From positions 1 to 41,762 of the forward strand of contig JAKISX010000008.1 in NCBI GenBank assembly GCA_021648405.1: a DNA stretch of 41,762 bases, written 5' to 3'. Below, piece after piece: positions 9,459 to 15,975 of this stretch. Under the pieces are notes generated by a model that saw only the letters and a list, made by a program, of their open reading frames with translations, did not search any database and was not told the origin of the DNA. The translations under genes and the position numbers were made by a program. The stretch comes from Sulfurimonas sp. (lineage in GTDB: Bacteria; Campylobacterota; Campylobacteria; Campylobacterales; Sulfurimonadaceae). How positions within the stretch are numbered: position 1 is the stretch's first letter; each line of letters begins with the position of its first letter.

Positions 9459-10643
9459 TTGTTGCGTTTACTAATCTTTTTTTTAATTACTACTTCACTG
9501 TTTAGCTCTAAAGTAGAATCACTCAGATGGTCTAATGGTATCTCATACTTAGTATTTTTGGAAAAAAACAATTTACCAACAAAAAAACTATATTATGATT
9601 TAGATAAAGATGATCAAACTTTAACAGAAGAGATTCGTTCTCGTACAAATTATCAGGTTTTAAAAAATACTAAAAATGAAGTCATTCAACTATTGATTCC
9701 ATTAAATGATGAACTCCAAATCCACATCTACAAATATAAAGATAACTACTTTTTTGAAGCAATACCGATAATCTCTCATACAAAGAGAGAAGCTTTTGTT
9801 TTAAAAATATCACATTCCCCGCATTATGACATCATAAAAGCTACAGGAAGTAAAAAGTTAGCCCAAATTTTTGTAGAAAATTATAAATATTCGCTTAATT
9901 TTAAAAGAGATTTAAAAAAGGGCGATACTCTAGTGATGATGTACGATCAAAAATATCGTCTTGGGATTCCTTTTTCTATGCCAATTTTAAAAGCTGCCAT
10001 GATTGAGATGAGAGGGAAAAAACATTATATTTACCTAAATGAAGATGAGCGATACTATAATGAAAAAGCTCATGAAATTGAGGGATTTTTACTAGCTCGA
10101 CCTGTGAAAAATGCCAGAATATCTTCATACTTTACAAAAAAAAGATTTCACCCAATTTTAAAAAAATATCGTGCTCACTTAGGTGTAGATTATGCAGCAA
10201 GGCGTGGCACGCCTATTGTTGCAGCTGGAAATGGTCGCATAAGTTTTATTGGCCGTAATCGTGGTTATGGTAATCTTATAAAAATTCGTCACGCTGATGG
10301 ATATACTACTCTTTATGCTCATCAGAAATCTTTTAGAAAGGGTATGAAAAAAGGTAAATATGTTAAAAAAGGTCAGACTATAGGTTATGTAGGAACTACT
10401 GGTCTCTCAACTGGTCCTCATCTACATTTTGGTCTTTATAAACATGGCCGAGCTATAAACCCTCTGCGTGTTGTTCAAGTTACAACCAAAAAATTAAAAG
10501 GAAAAGCTAAAAAATCTTTTTTAAGATTAAAAGAAAACTATAATCAAAGTCTTAATATACATTTAACAAATAATTCACATTTTATTAAAGAGCCTAAGCC
10601 AAGTAGTATATGTTATTTTAATGGAGAAAATATCTATGAGTAG
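9459..10643 (+). CDS. M23 (LytM) peptidoglycan peptidase, Csd3/HdpA-like
   Basis: This exported zinc metallopeptidase should cut peptide cross-links or trim stem peptides in the murein; the Helicobacter pylori neighbour of pgbA, Csd3/HdpA, has DD-carboxypeptidase and endopeptidase activity and shapes the helical cell. A signal peptide covers about residues 1-17 (LRLLIFFLITTSLFSS), a prodomain-like region follows, and the LytM domain has HLGVD (His240, Asp244) and PHLHFG (His321, His323). A lysine-rich tail of about 55 residues follows the catalytic domain. The start is TTG at 9459, with TTTAGG eight bases upstream; a second TTG follows directly. Its 3' end overlaps the next gene by a few bases, suggesting translational coupling. 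Confidence 0.9.
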   Translation: MLRLLIFFLITTSLFSSKVESLRWSNGISYLVFLEKNNLPTKKLYYDLDKDDQTLTEEIRSRTNYQVLKNTKNEVIQLLIPLNDELQIHIYKYKDNYFFEAIPIISHTKREAFVLKISHSPHYDIIKATGSKKLAQIFVENYKYSLNFKRDLKKGDTLVMMYDQKYRLGIPFSMPILKAAMIEMRGKKHYIYLNEDERYYNEKAHEIEGFLLARPVKNARISSYFTKKRFHPILKKYRAHLGVDYAARRGTPIVAAGNGRISFIGRNRGYGNLIKIRHADGYTTLYAHQKSFRKGMKKGKYVKKGQTIGYVGTTGLSTGPHLHFGLYKHGRAINPLRVVQVTTKKLKGKAKKSFLRLKENYNQSLNIHLTNNSHFIKEPKPSSICYFNGENIYE

Positions 10644-11217
10644 TATAGATAAAGTGGGTAAATTAACAAATCCAAAATTTATAAAACCTATTAAAATAAA
10701 CTATACACACAAGGGTCAAAAAAAAATTTGGGAAGCTGTTATAAATCATGATAGCGTCTCAATTTTACTATATCATAAAGAAAAAGATGCTTTTGTGATA
10801 GTAAAACAACTCCGCATCCCTGTTTTGTATATGAATAAAACAAATGGAGAGATGCACGAACTTTGCGCTGGTTTAGTTGATAAAGATAAGCCTATAAAAC
10901 AAATTGCAAAAGAAGAAGTTTTTGAAGAGTGTGGCTATGATGTAGCATTAAAAAATATCCAAAAAGTTAGTTCATTTTATACAAATGTAGGCACAAGTGG
11001 AGCTTTGCAAACACTTTTTTATGCACAAATAGATTCTACAATGAAAATTAACGATGGTGGTGGTCTTATTGAAGAAGATATTGAAGTTATATATATCCCA
11101 CTTCAAGATGCAAGAAAATTTATGTTTGATGAGAGTTATCAAAAAACACCTGGTCTAATTATGGGATTTTACTGGTTTTTTGATACTCACCCTGAACTTT
11201 TTGCTCCGTCATCCTGA
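10636..11217 (+). CDS. Nudix hydrolase, NUDT14-like (UDP-sugar/ADP-ribose diphosphatase)
   Basis: The 193-residue protein carries a Nudix box at about residues 79-101 (GLVDKDKPIKQIAKEEVFEECGY is split here as GLVDKDKPIKQ and IAKEEVFEECGY). The catalytic EExxEECG part is intact while the first box Glu and the Arg of the REUxEE core are replaced. ELCAGLVD and the later GGGLIEEDIE resemble, from memory, the NUDT14 UDP-glucose diphosphatase group, so a nucleoside-diphosphate-sugar substrate is most likely. ATG at 10636 was preferred to ATG at 10621 because GGAGA at 10624 sits at ribosome-binding distance; it overlaps the end of the peptidase gene by 8 bp. The last residues PSS and the stop codon are formed by the start of a palindromic element. 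Confidence 0.87.
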   Translation: MSSIDKVGKLTNPKFIKPIKINYTHKGQKKIWEAVINHDSVSILLYHKEKDAFVIVKQLRIPVLYMNKTNGEMHELCAGLVDKDKPIKQIAKEEVFEECGYDVALKNIQKVSSFYTNVGTSGALQTLFYAQIDSTMKINDGGGLIEEDIEVIYIPLQDARKFMFDESYQKTPGLIMGFYWFFDTHPELFAPSS

Positions 11218-11258
11218 ACTTGCACCCTAAGGGTATTTCCTACGGGCATTCAGGATCT
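11207..11258. repeat. Palindromic element, long form (copy 1)
   Basis: Starts CGTCATCCTGAACTTG and ends ATTCAGGATCT, which pair as the two sides of a hairpin. Between them is a 25-base core containing a small hairpin (ACCC-TAA-GGGT) and TATTTCCTACGGGC. The core is shared with copies at 14443 and 18581. The TGA in CATCCTGA at 11215-11217 is the stop codon of the Nudix gene. Confidence 0.85.
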
Positions 11259-11274
11259 GCTCTAGGATAACTTC

Positions 11275-13197
11275 CTACCCAAACTCTATTGGGTCCATAT
11301 CTATCTCACACAACATATCTTTTGAGGACATAATAGCCTCTATTAGCTTAGTGCTTTTATCAGCTCTTAGTAAAATCTCAAATCTATACTTATTTGAAAT
11401 TCTCTCAATCGCACATTTTCCATATCCAACTACCTCTATCTCTTTAAAAATCAAAAGTTTTTCACGCATAATCTCCATAGATTCTCTTGCTTTAGCTCCA
11501 TTTTTATGTGAAAATAAAACTCTACAAAGTTTTTTATATGGTGGATACAACTCTTTTCTAAATTCTTTTTCATCTTCTAAAAATTCTTCATAATTATCTA
11601 AATATGTTTTAAAAAAACCCTCGTTAAAACTCTGAACTAAAACTTTTGCATCTTTTTTACGACCACTTCGTCCTGCTATTTGCAACAAAGACGATAGTGC
11701 TTTTTCACGAGAAGCGTAATGAGACATATTTAACATATTATCCATACCTAAAACCACAGCTAAAGTTACACCATGATAATCATGACCTTTACTTAACATC
11801 TGCGTACCTATAAGTATATCTGTTTGTTTTTCATTAAATCTCTTAAGGGCTTTTTTTAACTTTGAAGTTGTAGTTATAGTATCCCTATCAAACTGCTCTA
11901 TATTAGCATCATTAAACTCTTCATTTAAGTTTTTGACAGCCTCTGCCGTCCCTAATCGAGAACTTACTAGTGAATCACTACCACACGAGCAACATCTTTG
12001 AGGCAATGCTTGAGTATAGTTACAATAGTGACATTTTAACGCATTTGATTTATTGTGAATACTCATACCAATACTACAAAATACACACTCATAATGATGC
12101 CCACAATCGTTACAAATCAGATGTTTAAAATTTGCACGAGTTGGTATAAAAACAATTGATTGCTCTTTTTTATCGAGCGTTGCTTTTAAAGAGTCTAAAA
12201 TCAATGCACTTAAACATTCAGCACTTTTTTCATACATGAACTCTCTATTTGAATTAAAAAAACCACCCTTAAGTCGAAAATATGGAAATTTTACAAATGA
12301 ACTTAAAGATGGTGTAGCACTACCTAAAACAACGGGAATATTATGAAGTTTTCCCATGTATATTGCTAAATCTCTAGCATTATATCTTGGACGAGATGAT
12401 GATTTATAACTATCATCGTGTTCCTCATCTACAACTATTAAGCCTAAATTTTTTATTGGTAAAAAAAGAGTTGAACGAGGTCCTGCAATTATTTTTGCCT
12501 CGCCACTTCTTATTTTTTGCAATGCCTCTCTTTTTTGTTTTGGAGTTAATTTTGAGTGGTACATAACAACTCTGTCTTCAAAATGCTCTTGTAATCTAAT
12601 ACCCATTTGTGGGGTAAGGGATATCTCTGGCATTAAAAATATACTACGCTTGTTTGTTGCTAAAATATCTTGAAAATATTTCATATAAATCTCTGTTTTT
12701 CCACTACTTGTATCGCCAAACAAAAGAGATATTTTGTGTTGTTTTAAAAAAGAAAGAGTATCTTCTTGTTTTTTTGAGAGTTTTAAACTAGATTTTTGGG
12801 TCAAGCCCAAGAATGACGAAGAGTTGTCCTCCTCAGCTTGACAGGCAATACCACCCTCGTCATTCCAAACTTGTCCCACAATGGGATTACTTCGGTCATT
12901 TGGAATCTCATCCATAAATGGTGTCATTACCCCAAAAGCATCACCCAATGAACAAATATAATAAATAGAGATAAATTTAGCCAACTCCATCTGCTTATTT
13001 GAAAAATAAAATTCGCTAATATTTAAAATTTCATTTGTTTGAAAATCTGGCTCTTGACATATAAATATTACAATACCTCTAAGCTCTCTTTTTTTGACAT
13101 TAACATCAACAATTGTTCCAAGTTTTAATTTTTTTTTAGATTTGTAGGTAAACTCACCAAGAGGCGAGCTAATAAGAAAGATTTTATAGTAATGCAA
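11275..13197 (-). CDS. priA: Primosomal protein N' (PriA helicase) containing an in-frame palindromic-element insert
   Basis: PriA is the 3'-5' superfamily-2 helicase that restarts stalled replication forks by reloading DnaB. The 640-residue protein has an N-terminal DNA-binding part (1-95), Walker A GDTSSGKTE (161-169), DEEH in LIVVDEEHDDSY, and a Zn-binding region with eight cysteines (CNDCG, CVFC, CHYC, CCSCG). Residues of about 97-137 (from EIPNDRSNPI to LGLTQKSS) are encoded by DNA of the dispersed palindromic-element family (12789-12909), placed in the linker before the helicase core and keeping the frame. The start is TTG at 13197 without a convincing ribosome-binding site; the pseudopilin gene ends 10 bp upstream, so coupling is possible. 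Confidence 0.93.
   Translation of the reverse strand: MHYYKIFLISSPLGEFTYKSKKKLKLGTIVDVNVKKRELRGIVIFICQEPDFQTNEILNISEFYFSNKQMELAKFISIYYICSLGDAFGVMTPFMDEIPNDRSNPIVGQVWNDEGGIACQAEEDNSSSFLGLTQKSSLKLSKKQEDTLSFLKQHKISLLFGDTSSGKTEIYMKYFQDILATNKRSIFLMPEISLTPQMGIRLQEHFEDRVVMYHSKLTPKQKREALQKIRSGEAKIIAGPRSTLFLPIKNLGLIVVDEEHDDSYKSSSRPRYNARDLAIYMGKLHNIPVVLGSATPSLSSFVKFPYFRLKGGFFNSNREFMYEKSAECLSALILDSLKATLDKKEQSIVFIPTRANFKHLICNDCGHHYECVFCSIGMSIHNKSNALKCHYCNYTQALPQRCCSCGSDSLVSSRLGTAEAVKNLNEEFNDANIEQFDRDTITTTSKLKKALKRFNEKQTDILIGTQMLSKGHDYHGVTLAVVLGMDNMLNMSHYASREKALSSLLQIAGRSGRKKDAKVLVQSFNEGFFKTYLDNYEEFLEDEKEFRKELYPPYKKLCRVLFSHKNGAKARESMEIMREKLLIFKEIEVVGYGKCAIERISNKYRFEILLRADKSTKLIEAIMSSKDMLCEIDMDPIEFG
12789..12909. 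repeat. Palindromic-element cluster inside priA
   Basis: Two element-like units lie in the priA coding region. At 12789-12819 a short form has a perfect hairpin TTGGG-TCAAG-CCCAA followed by GAATGACG. At 12858-12909 a long form begins CGTCATTCCAAACTTG and ends ATTTGGAATCTC, with a 24-base core TCCCACAATGGGATT...CGGTC similar to the intergenic long forms. A third imperfect palindrome joins them (about 12824-12848). All is open in the priA frame. Confidence 0.82.
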
Positions 13198-13207
13198 GGA
13201 AATTATT

Positions 13208-13663
13208 TTAGTTTGTTAAAGCATCACAATCATTTGTTGTAGCGGGTACACAAGTAAAGTTTCCATCGACTGATTCATATATAAAAGCTGTAATTCTTGT
13301 GCCGGAGTTAAATTCATACACTTCATCACTTGCAGTACTTATAATATTCCAATCGCCAGCGTCAGTACCCCTTCTGATACCATTAGATAAGAGTGTTCTA
13401 TTACCATCTCCTGTAAAAAGTACAACAGAAGCTGTTGAAGGAGTAAGTTGAGGAATATATGTAGCAGTTCCTCTTACCAAACTTCTTTGTCTTTCAGTCA
13501 TAATAGCAGAGCGGATTGCTGCTACATTTGATTTAGCTTTAGCTAGCTCGGATGTATTTTTCATACCAGTAAACTTTGGAACAGCAACAGCTGCTAATGT
13601 TCCAAGTATCACTATTACAAAAATCAATTCTATCATTGTAAATGCATTTTTTTTATGTTTCAT
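13208..13663 (-). CDS. Type II secretion/type IV pilus pseudopilin (1)
   Basis: The 151-residue protein has a class III (type IV prepilin) leader: MKHKKNA, then Phe8 as the first mature residue and Glu at mature position 5 (FTMIELIFVIVILGTLAAVAVP). The residue before the cleavage site is Ala instead of the usual Gly, which prepilin peptidases tolerate less often. A short globular domain ends with two cysteines (TCVPATTNDCDALTN) that could form a disulfide. The assembly partners (ATPase, platform protein, secretin) are not in this window, so whether it serves secretion, DNA uptake or a pilus is open; a DNA-uptake pseudopilus would fit with comEC. It lies 10 bp upstream of priA and 142 bp downstream of a second pseudopilin. 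Confidence 0.88.
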   Translation of the reverse strand: MKHKKNAFTMIELIFVIVILGTLAAVAVPKFTGMKNTSELAKAKSNVAAIRSAIMTERQRSLVRGTATYIPQLTPSTASVVLFTGDGNRTLLSNGIRRGTDAGDWNIISTASDEVYEFNSGTRITAFIYESVDGNFTCVPATTNDCDALTN

Positions 13664-13681
13664 ATTTGCTTCTTTTTGTCT

Positions 13682-13687
13682 ATTATA
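13682..13687 (-). promoter_or_regulatory. Candidate -10 for the pseudopilin(1)-priA unit
   Basis: TATAAT is present on the minus strand 19-24 bases upstream of the ATG at 13663, followed by AGAAG as ribosome-binding site. No -35 stands out in the surrounding AT-rich sequence. The untranslated leader would be very short. Confidence 0.38.
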
Positions 13688-13751
13688 ACTGAATTATTAT
13701 AATATTAATATTATTTTGGAATTATATATTTAGTTGGAAGTGTTGTATGCA

Positions 13752-13773
13752 TTCCCAACGCAAAGCGCGGGAA
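13752..13773. repeat. REP-like hairpin between the two pseudopilin genes
   Basis: TTCCC-AA-CGC-AAA-GCG-C-GGGAA forms an imperfect GC-rich stem in an otherwise AT-rich spacer and is followed by ACGAG repeated as AACGAG twice (to about 13795). Its type (TTCCCAACGC...GGGAACGAG) resembles short dispersed repeats seen in many bacterial genomes. It could also end transcription from the upstream pseudopilin gene. Confidence 0.55.
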
Positions 13774-13805
13774 CGAGTTATAACGAGAACGAGGTGGTAG
13801 TTTGC

Positions 13806-14279
13806 TTAGTTTTTAGCTTTTAAGCCTGTACCATTTACATCAACTAATAAAGTTGATCCACCTTCTTTATACCAAAACTTTGGAGAAGCAGAAGCATTTC
13901 CATCTCTACAAAGAATATGAAATTTATCATCTTTAGTAGAAATTACAACTCCAGCTTGTTGTGAATTTAAAACTGTAGCAGGAAAACAATTCGCTGTATT
14001 AATACTATCGGTAGCATTAAATGAAGCTGGATATTCAGTGTCTGCGCCCGTTATTACATAAGCAGCATCTGTTATAGAACCATCATTATCATCCATTAAA
14101 GATTGACTCCATTTTGATGGGGCAACAGTACGATTTAATGTACCAACAAACCCTTTTATTACACCCTCATCAGCACTATCTTTAACCCCAATAAGTTTTG
14201 GAACAGCAACAGATGCTAAAATACCTAAGATAACTATAACGAAGATCAATTCGATCATTGTAAAACCAGCTCTTTTCAT
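13806..14279 (-). CDS. Type II secretion/type IV pilus pseudopilin (2)
   Basis: The 157-residue protein has a classical prepilin leader MKRAG cleaved before Phe6, with Glu at mature position 5 (FTMIELIFVIVILGILASVAVP). Its globular part has two cysteines (about residues 99 and 127) able to form a disulfide. Start at 14279 was chosen because AAGGA precedes it by seven bases; an in-frame ATG at 14333 would add 18 residues before the leader and is unlikely. It shares its N-terminus with the pseudopilin at 13208 but the rest differs, so the pair are not a recent duplication. It is divergent from the flagellar flgB operon. Confidence 0.88.
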   Translation of the reverse strand: MKRAGFTMIELIFVIVILGILASVAVPKLIGVKDSADEGVIKGFVGTLNRTVAPSKWSQSLMDDNDGSITDAAYVITGADTEYPASFNATDSINTANCFPATVLNSQQAGVVISTKDDKFHILCRDGNASASPKFWYKEGGSTLLVDVNGTGLKAKN

Positions 14280-14400
14280 AAGAGATCCTTTAAATATAAA
14301 ATATTCGGTTACACTAGTAACCCTGATGCACATTATGCTCTTCTATCTATTAATATTTGCTTAATTTTGTATATTAAATAAATTTTACAAAATAGATTTA

Positions 14401-14426
14401 GATTCTGAATCGAGTTCAGAATGACG
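14401..14426. repeat. Palindromic element, short form (copy 2a)
   Basis: ATTCTGAA-TCGAG-TTCAGAAT is a perfect 8-bp stem with a 5-base loop, followed by GACG. It faces the long form that begins 17 bases downstream. Confidence 0.85.
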
Positions 14427-14442
14427 GAGTGTTAAAACTTTT

Positions 14443-14510
14443 GTCATCTTGAATTTGCACCCCGATGGTATTTCCTACGGGCATTCAGGATCTAGGTTAT
14501 GCAAGAAACT
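14443..14510. repeat. Palindromic element, long form (copy 2b) with extended flank
   Basis: Begins GTCATCTTGAATTTG, has the core CACCCCGATGG plus TATTTCCTACGGGC, and closes with ATTCAGGATCTAG. The flank GGATCTAGGTTATGCAAGAA (14488-14507) recurs almost unchanged on the other strand at 25126-25145, so at least in some copies the repeat extends beyond the hairpin. Confidence 0.82.
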
Positions 14511-14526
14511 TAACAGTATTGTAATA

Positions 14527-14542
14527 TGGAACTGTTTTTGCT
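14527..14542 (+). promoter_or_regulatory. Sigma-54 (RpoN) promoter for the flgB operon
   Basis: TGGAAC-N5-TTGCT has the diagnostic GG-N10-GC spacing of -24/-12 promoters (consensus TGGCAC-N5-TTGCW), with GG at 14528-14529 and GC at 14540-14541. In Helicobacter and Campylobacter, middle flagellar genes including rod genes such as flgB are RpoN- and FlgR-dependent, which agrees. Transcription would start near 14553, leaving a leader of about 78 bases. Confidence 0.75.
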
Positions 14543-14630
14543 TTAGAATAATTTATATATAGATTTCCAATCGAGTTAAGAATGGCAAAGTGTTTTCCTT
14601 GTCGAGCTGGGAATGTTAAGAAGGAAAATT

Positions 14631-15062
14631 ATGAGTATTTCGGTTTCTCGCACATCAGTACTAGCAAAAGAAGCTCTTAATTATCGTGCTGTTCGTGAGA
14701 AGATGATAGCATCAAACATAGCAAATGCTGATACCCCTTTTTATAAACCAAGAGATATAGAGTTTAGTGAGTATATGAAACAAAAAAAAGCTGAAATTAT
14801 GGGTGATAAAAATGATAAATTAGAGCTTGCTACTACAAACGGCGCGCATATACCCCTTCAAAAAATTAGCTCATCTTCAATGCCAACTACTTATTTTCGC
14901 AATGGTCACATGGCTAGAAACGATGGAAATAGTGTTGATTTAGATGTTGAAACAACAGAGCTGAGTAAAAATTCAATTATGTTTAATGCTCTTATTCAAG
15001 CGATTAAAAAAGATGGGAAGATATTTAAAAGTGTCATCGAAGCATCTGCAAAGGTTAGATAA
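14631..15062 (+). CDS. flgB: Flagellar basal-body rod protein FlgB
   Basis: FlgB is a proximal rod subunit exported through the flagellar type III apparatus. The 143-residue protein carries the rod signature SNIANADTPFYKPRDIEF (about residues 26-43) and a C-terminal helix typical of axial proteins (SIMFNALIQAIKKDGKIFKSVI). ATG at 14631 is chosen over ATG at 14613 because AAGAAGGA at 14618-14625 lies at ribosome-binding distance. It opens the flgB-flgC-fliE cluster, with flgC two bases downstream, and is preceded by a sigma-54 promoter. Confidence 0.95.
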   Translation: MSISVSRTSVLAKEALNYRAVREKMIASNIANADTPFYKPRDIEFSEYMKQKKAEIMGDKNDKLELATTNGAHIPLQKISSSSMPTTYFRNGHMARNDGNSVDLDVETTELSKNSIMFNALIQAIKKDGKIFKSVIEASAKVR

Positions 15063-15064
15063 TT

Positions 15065-15559
15065 ATGGGAAATTTTTTAAGTAGTTTTGATATTAGCGGT
15101 TATGGCTTAAGTGCTCAAAGGGTTCGTGTAAATGTTATATCATCAAATATTGCAAATGCTCAAACAACTAGGACTGATGAGGGTGGGCCATATAGAAGAA
15201 AAGAGGTTGTTTTTAAAGCGATAGATTTTAATGATGCCTACAATAAAGCATTAGGAAATGAAACCAATTCTGCTTCATATCAAGACCCACTAAACGAGGG
15301 TAATTTTGGGAAAATTGTAAATCCTGCTATAATGAGTGTTATAGTTGATAAAATTTCAAGAGATGACCGTGAGCCAAAAATGAAGTTTGAGCCCAATCAT
15401 CCAGATGCAGATGCTTCTGGTTATGTTGCGTACCCAAATATTAATCCTGTTATCGAAATGGCCGATTTAGTAGAAGCTACTAGAAGTTATCAAGCTAATG
15501 TAGCTGCATTTCAAAGTGCAAAAGATATGGCAAATAGTGCAATTTCACTATTGCAATAA
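15065..15559 (+). CDS. flgC: Flagellar basal-body rod protein FlgC
   Basis: FlgC is another proximal rod subunit. The 164-residue protein has the N-terminal rod motif SSNIANAQTT (about residues 28-37) followed by GGPYRRKEVVF, and a conserved C-terminal amphipathic helix INPVIEMADLVEATRSYQAN. Both ends are the parts expected to form the coiled rod domain D0. It follows flgB after two bases and precedes fliE by 18 bases, so the three rod parts are made together. Confidence 0.96.
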   Translation: MGNFLSSFDISGYGLSAQRVRVNVISSNIANAQTTRTDEGGPYRRKEVVFKAIDFNDAYNKALGNETNSASYQDPLNEGNFGKIVNPAIMSVIVDKISRDDREPKMKFEPNHPDADASGYVAYPNINPVIEMADLVEATRSYQANVAAFQSAKDMANSAISLLQ

Positions 15560-15577
15560 AATAAAGGAAAGTAGATT

Positions 15578-15877
15578 ATGACTAATATTAATGGTGTCTT
15601 AGGCAGTTCTACAGCAGAACTATTAAAGCAAAACGCTAAAGCTACTAAACCTGGTGGAGCAGCTTTTGCAGAGCACTTAAAAGGTGCTCTTGAAGAGGTT
15701 AATAGGCTACAAGTAAATAAAGAAAAAGCAGTAGCAGAGATTGCAACTGGTGAAGTAAAAGATTTGCACCAAGCAGCTCTCTCTATAGGAAAAGCTGAAA
15801 CAAACATGAAACTGATGTTAGAGATTAGAAATAAAGCTTTAAGTGCCTATAAAGAACTTGGTCGTACACAGTTATAA
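15578..15877 (+). CDS. fliE: Flagellar hook-basal body complex protein FliE
   Basis: FliE links the MS ring to the rod and is needed for rod export. The 99-residue length and the conserved C-terminus, DLHQAALSIGKAETNMKLML followed by EIRNKALSAYKEL, are diagnostic. A strong ribosome-binding site (AAAGGAAAG) precedes the ATG. About 98 bases separate it from the penicillin-binding protein gene; that spacer shows no strong terminator. Confidence 0.95.
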   Translation: MTNINGVLGSSTAELLKQNAKATKPGGAAFAEHLKGALEEVNRLQVNKEKAVAEIATGEVKDLHQAALSIGKAETNMKLMLEIRNKALSAYKELGRTQL

Positions 15878-15975
15878 TTGGACTCTATGATTAATTAAAA
15901 GCTAGATTTTGGGTCTAATTGCTAATTCTTCAGATAATTCAATCATTTATTTATTAATAAAAAGAATTTTCAAAA

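Larger units (their letters stand above)
14280..14630. other. Intergenic region between pseudopilin and flgB, rich in palindromic elements
   Basis: This 351-bp spacer holds the divergent upstream regions of the pseudopilin and flgB genes. From left to right: an AT-rich stretch, a short-form element (14401-14426), a long-form element (14443-14495), the sigma-54 promoter (14527-14542), and two degraded element-like blocks (about 14555-14580 and 14598-14615) ending at the flgB ribosome-binding site. I see no RNA gene or missed coding region. Confidence 0.7.

Noticed and set aside
14279..14333. Longer start for pseudopilin 2
   Set aside because: It would place 18 residues before the prepilin leader; AAGGA supports the ATG at 14279.
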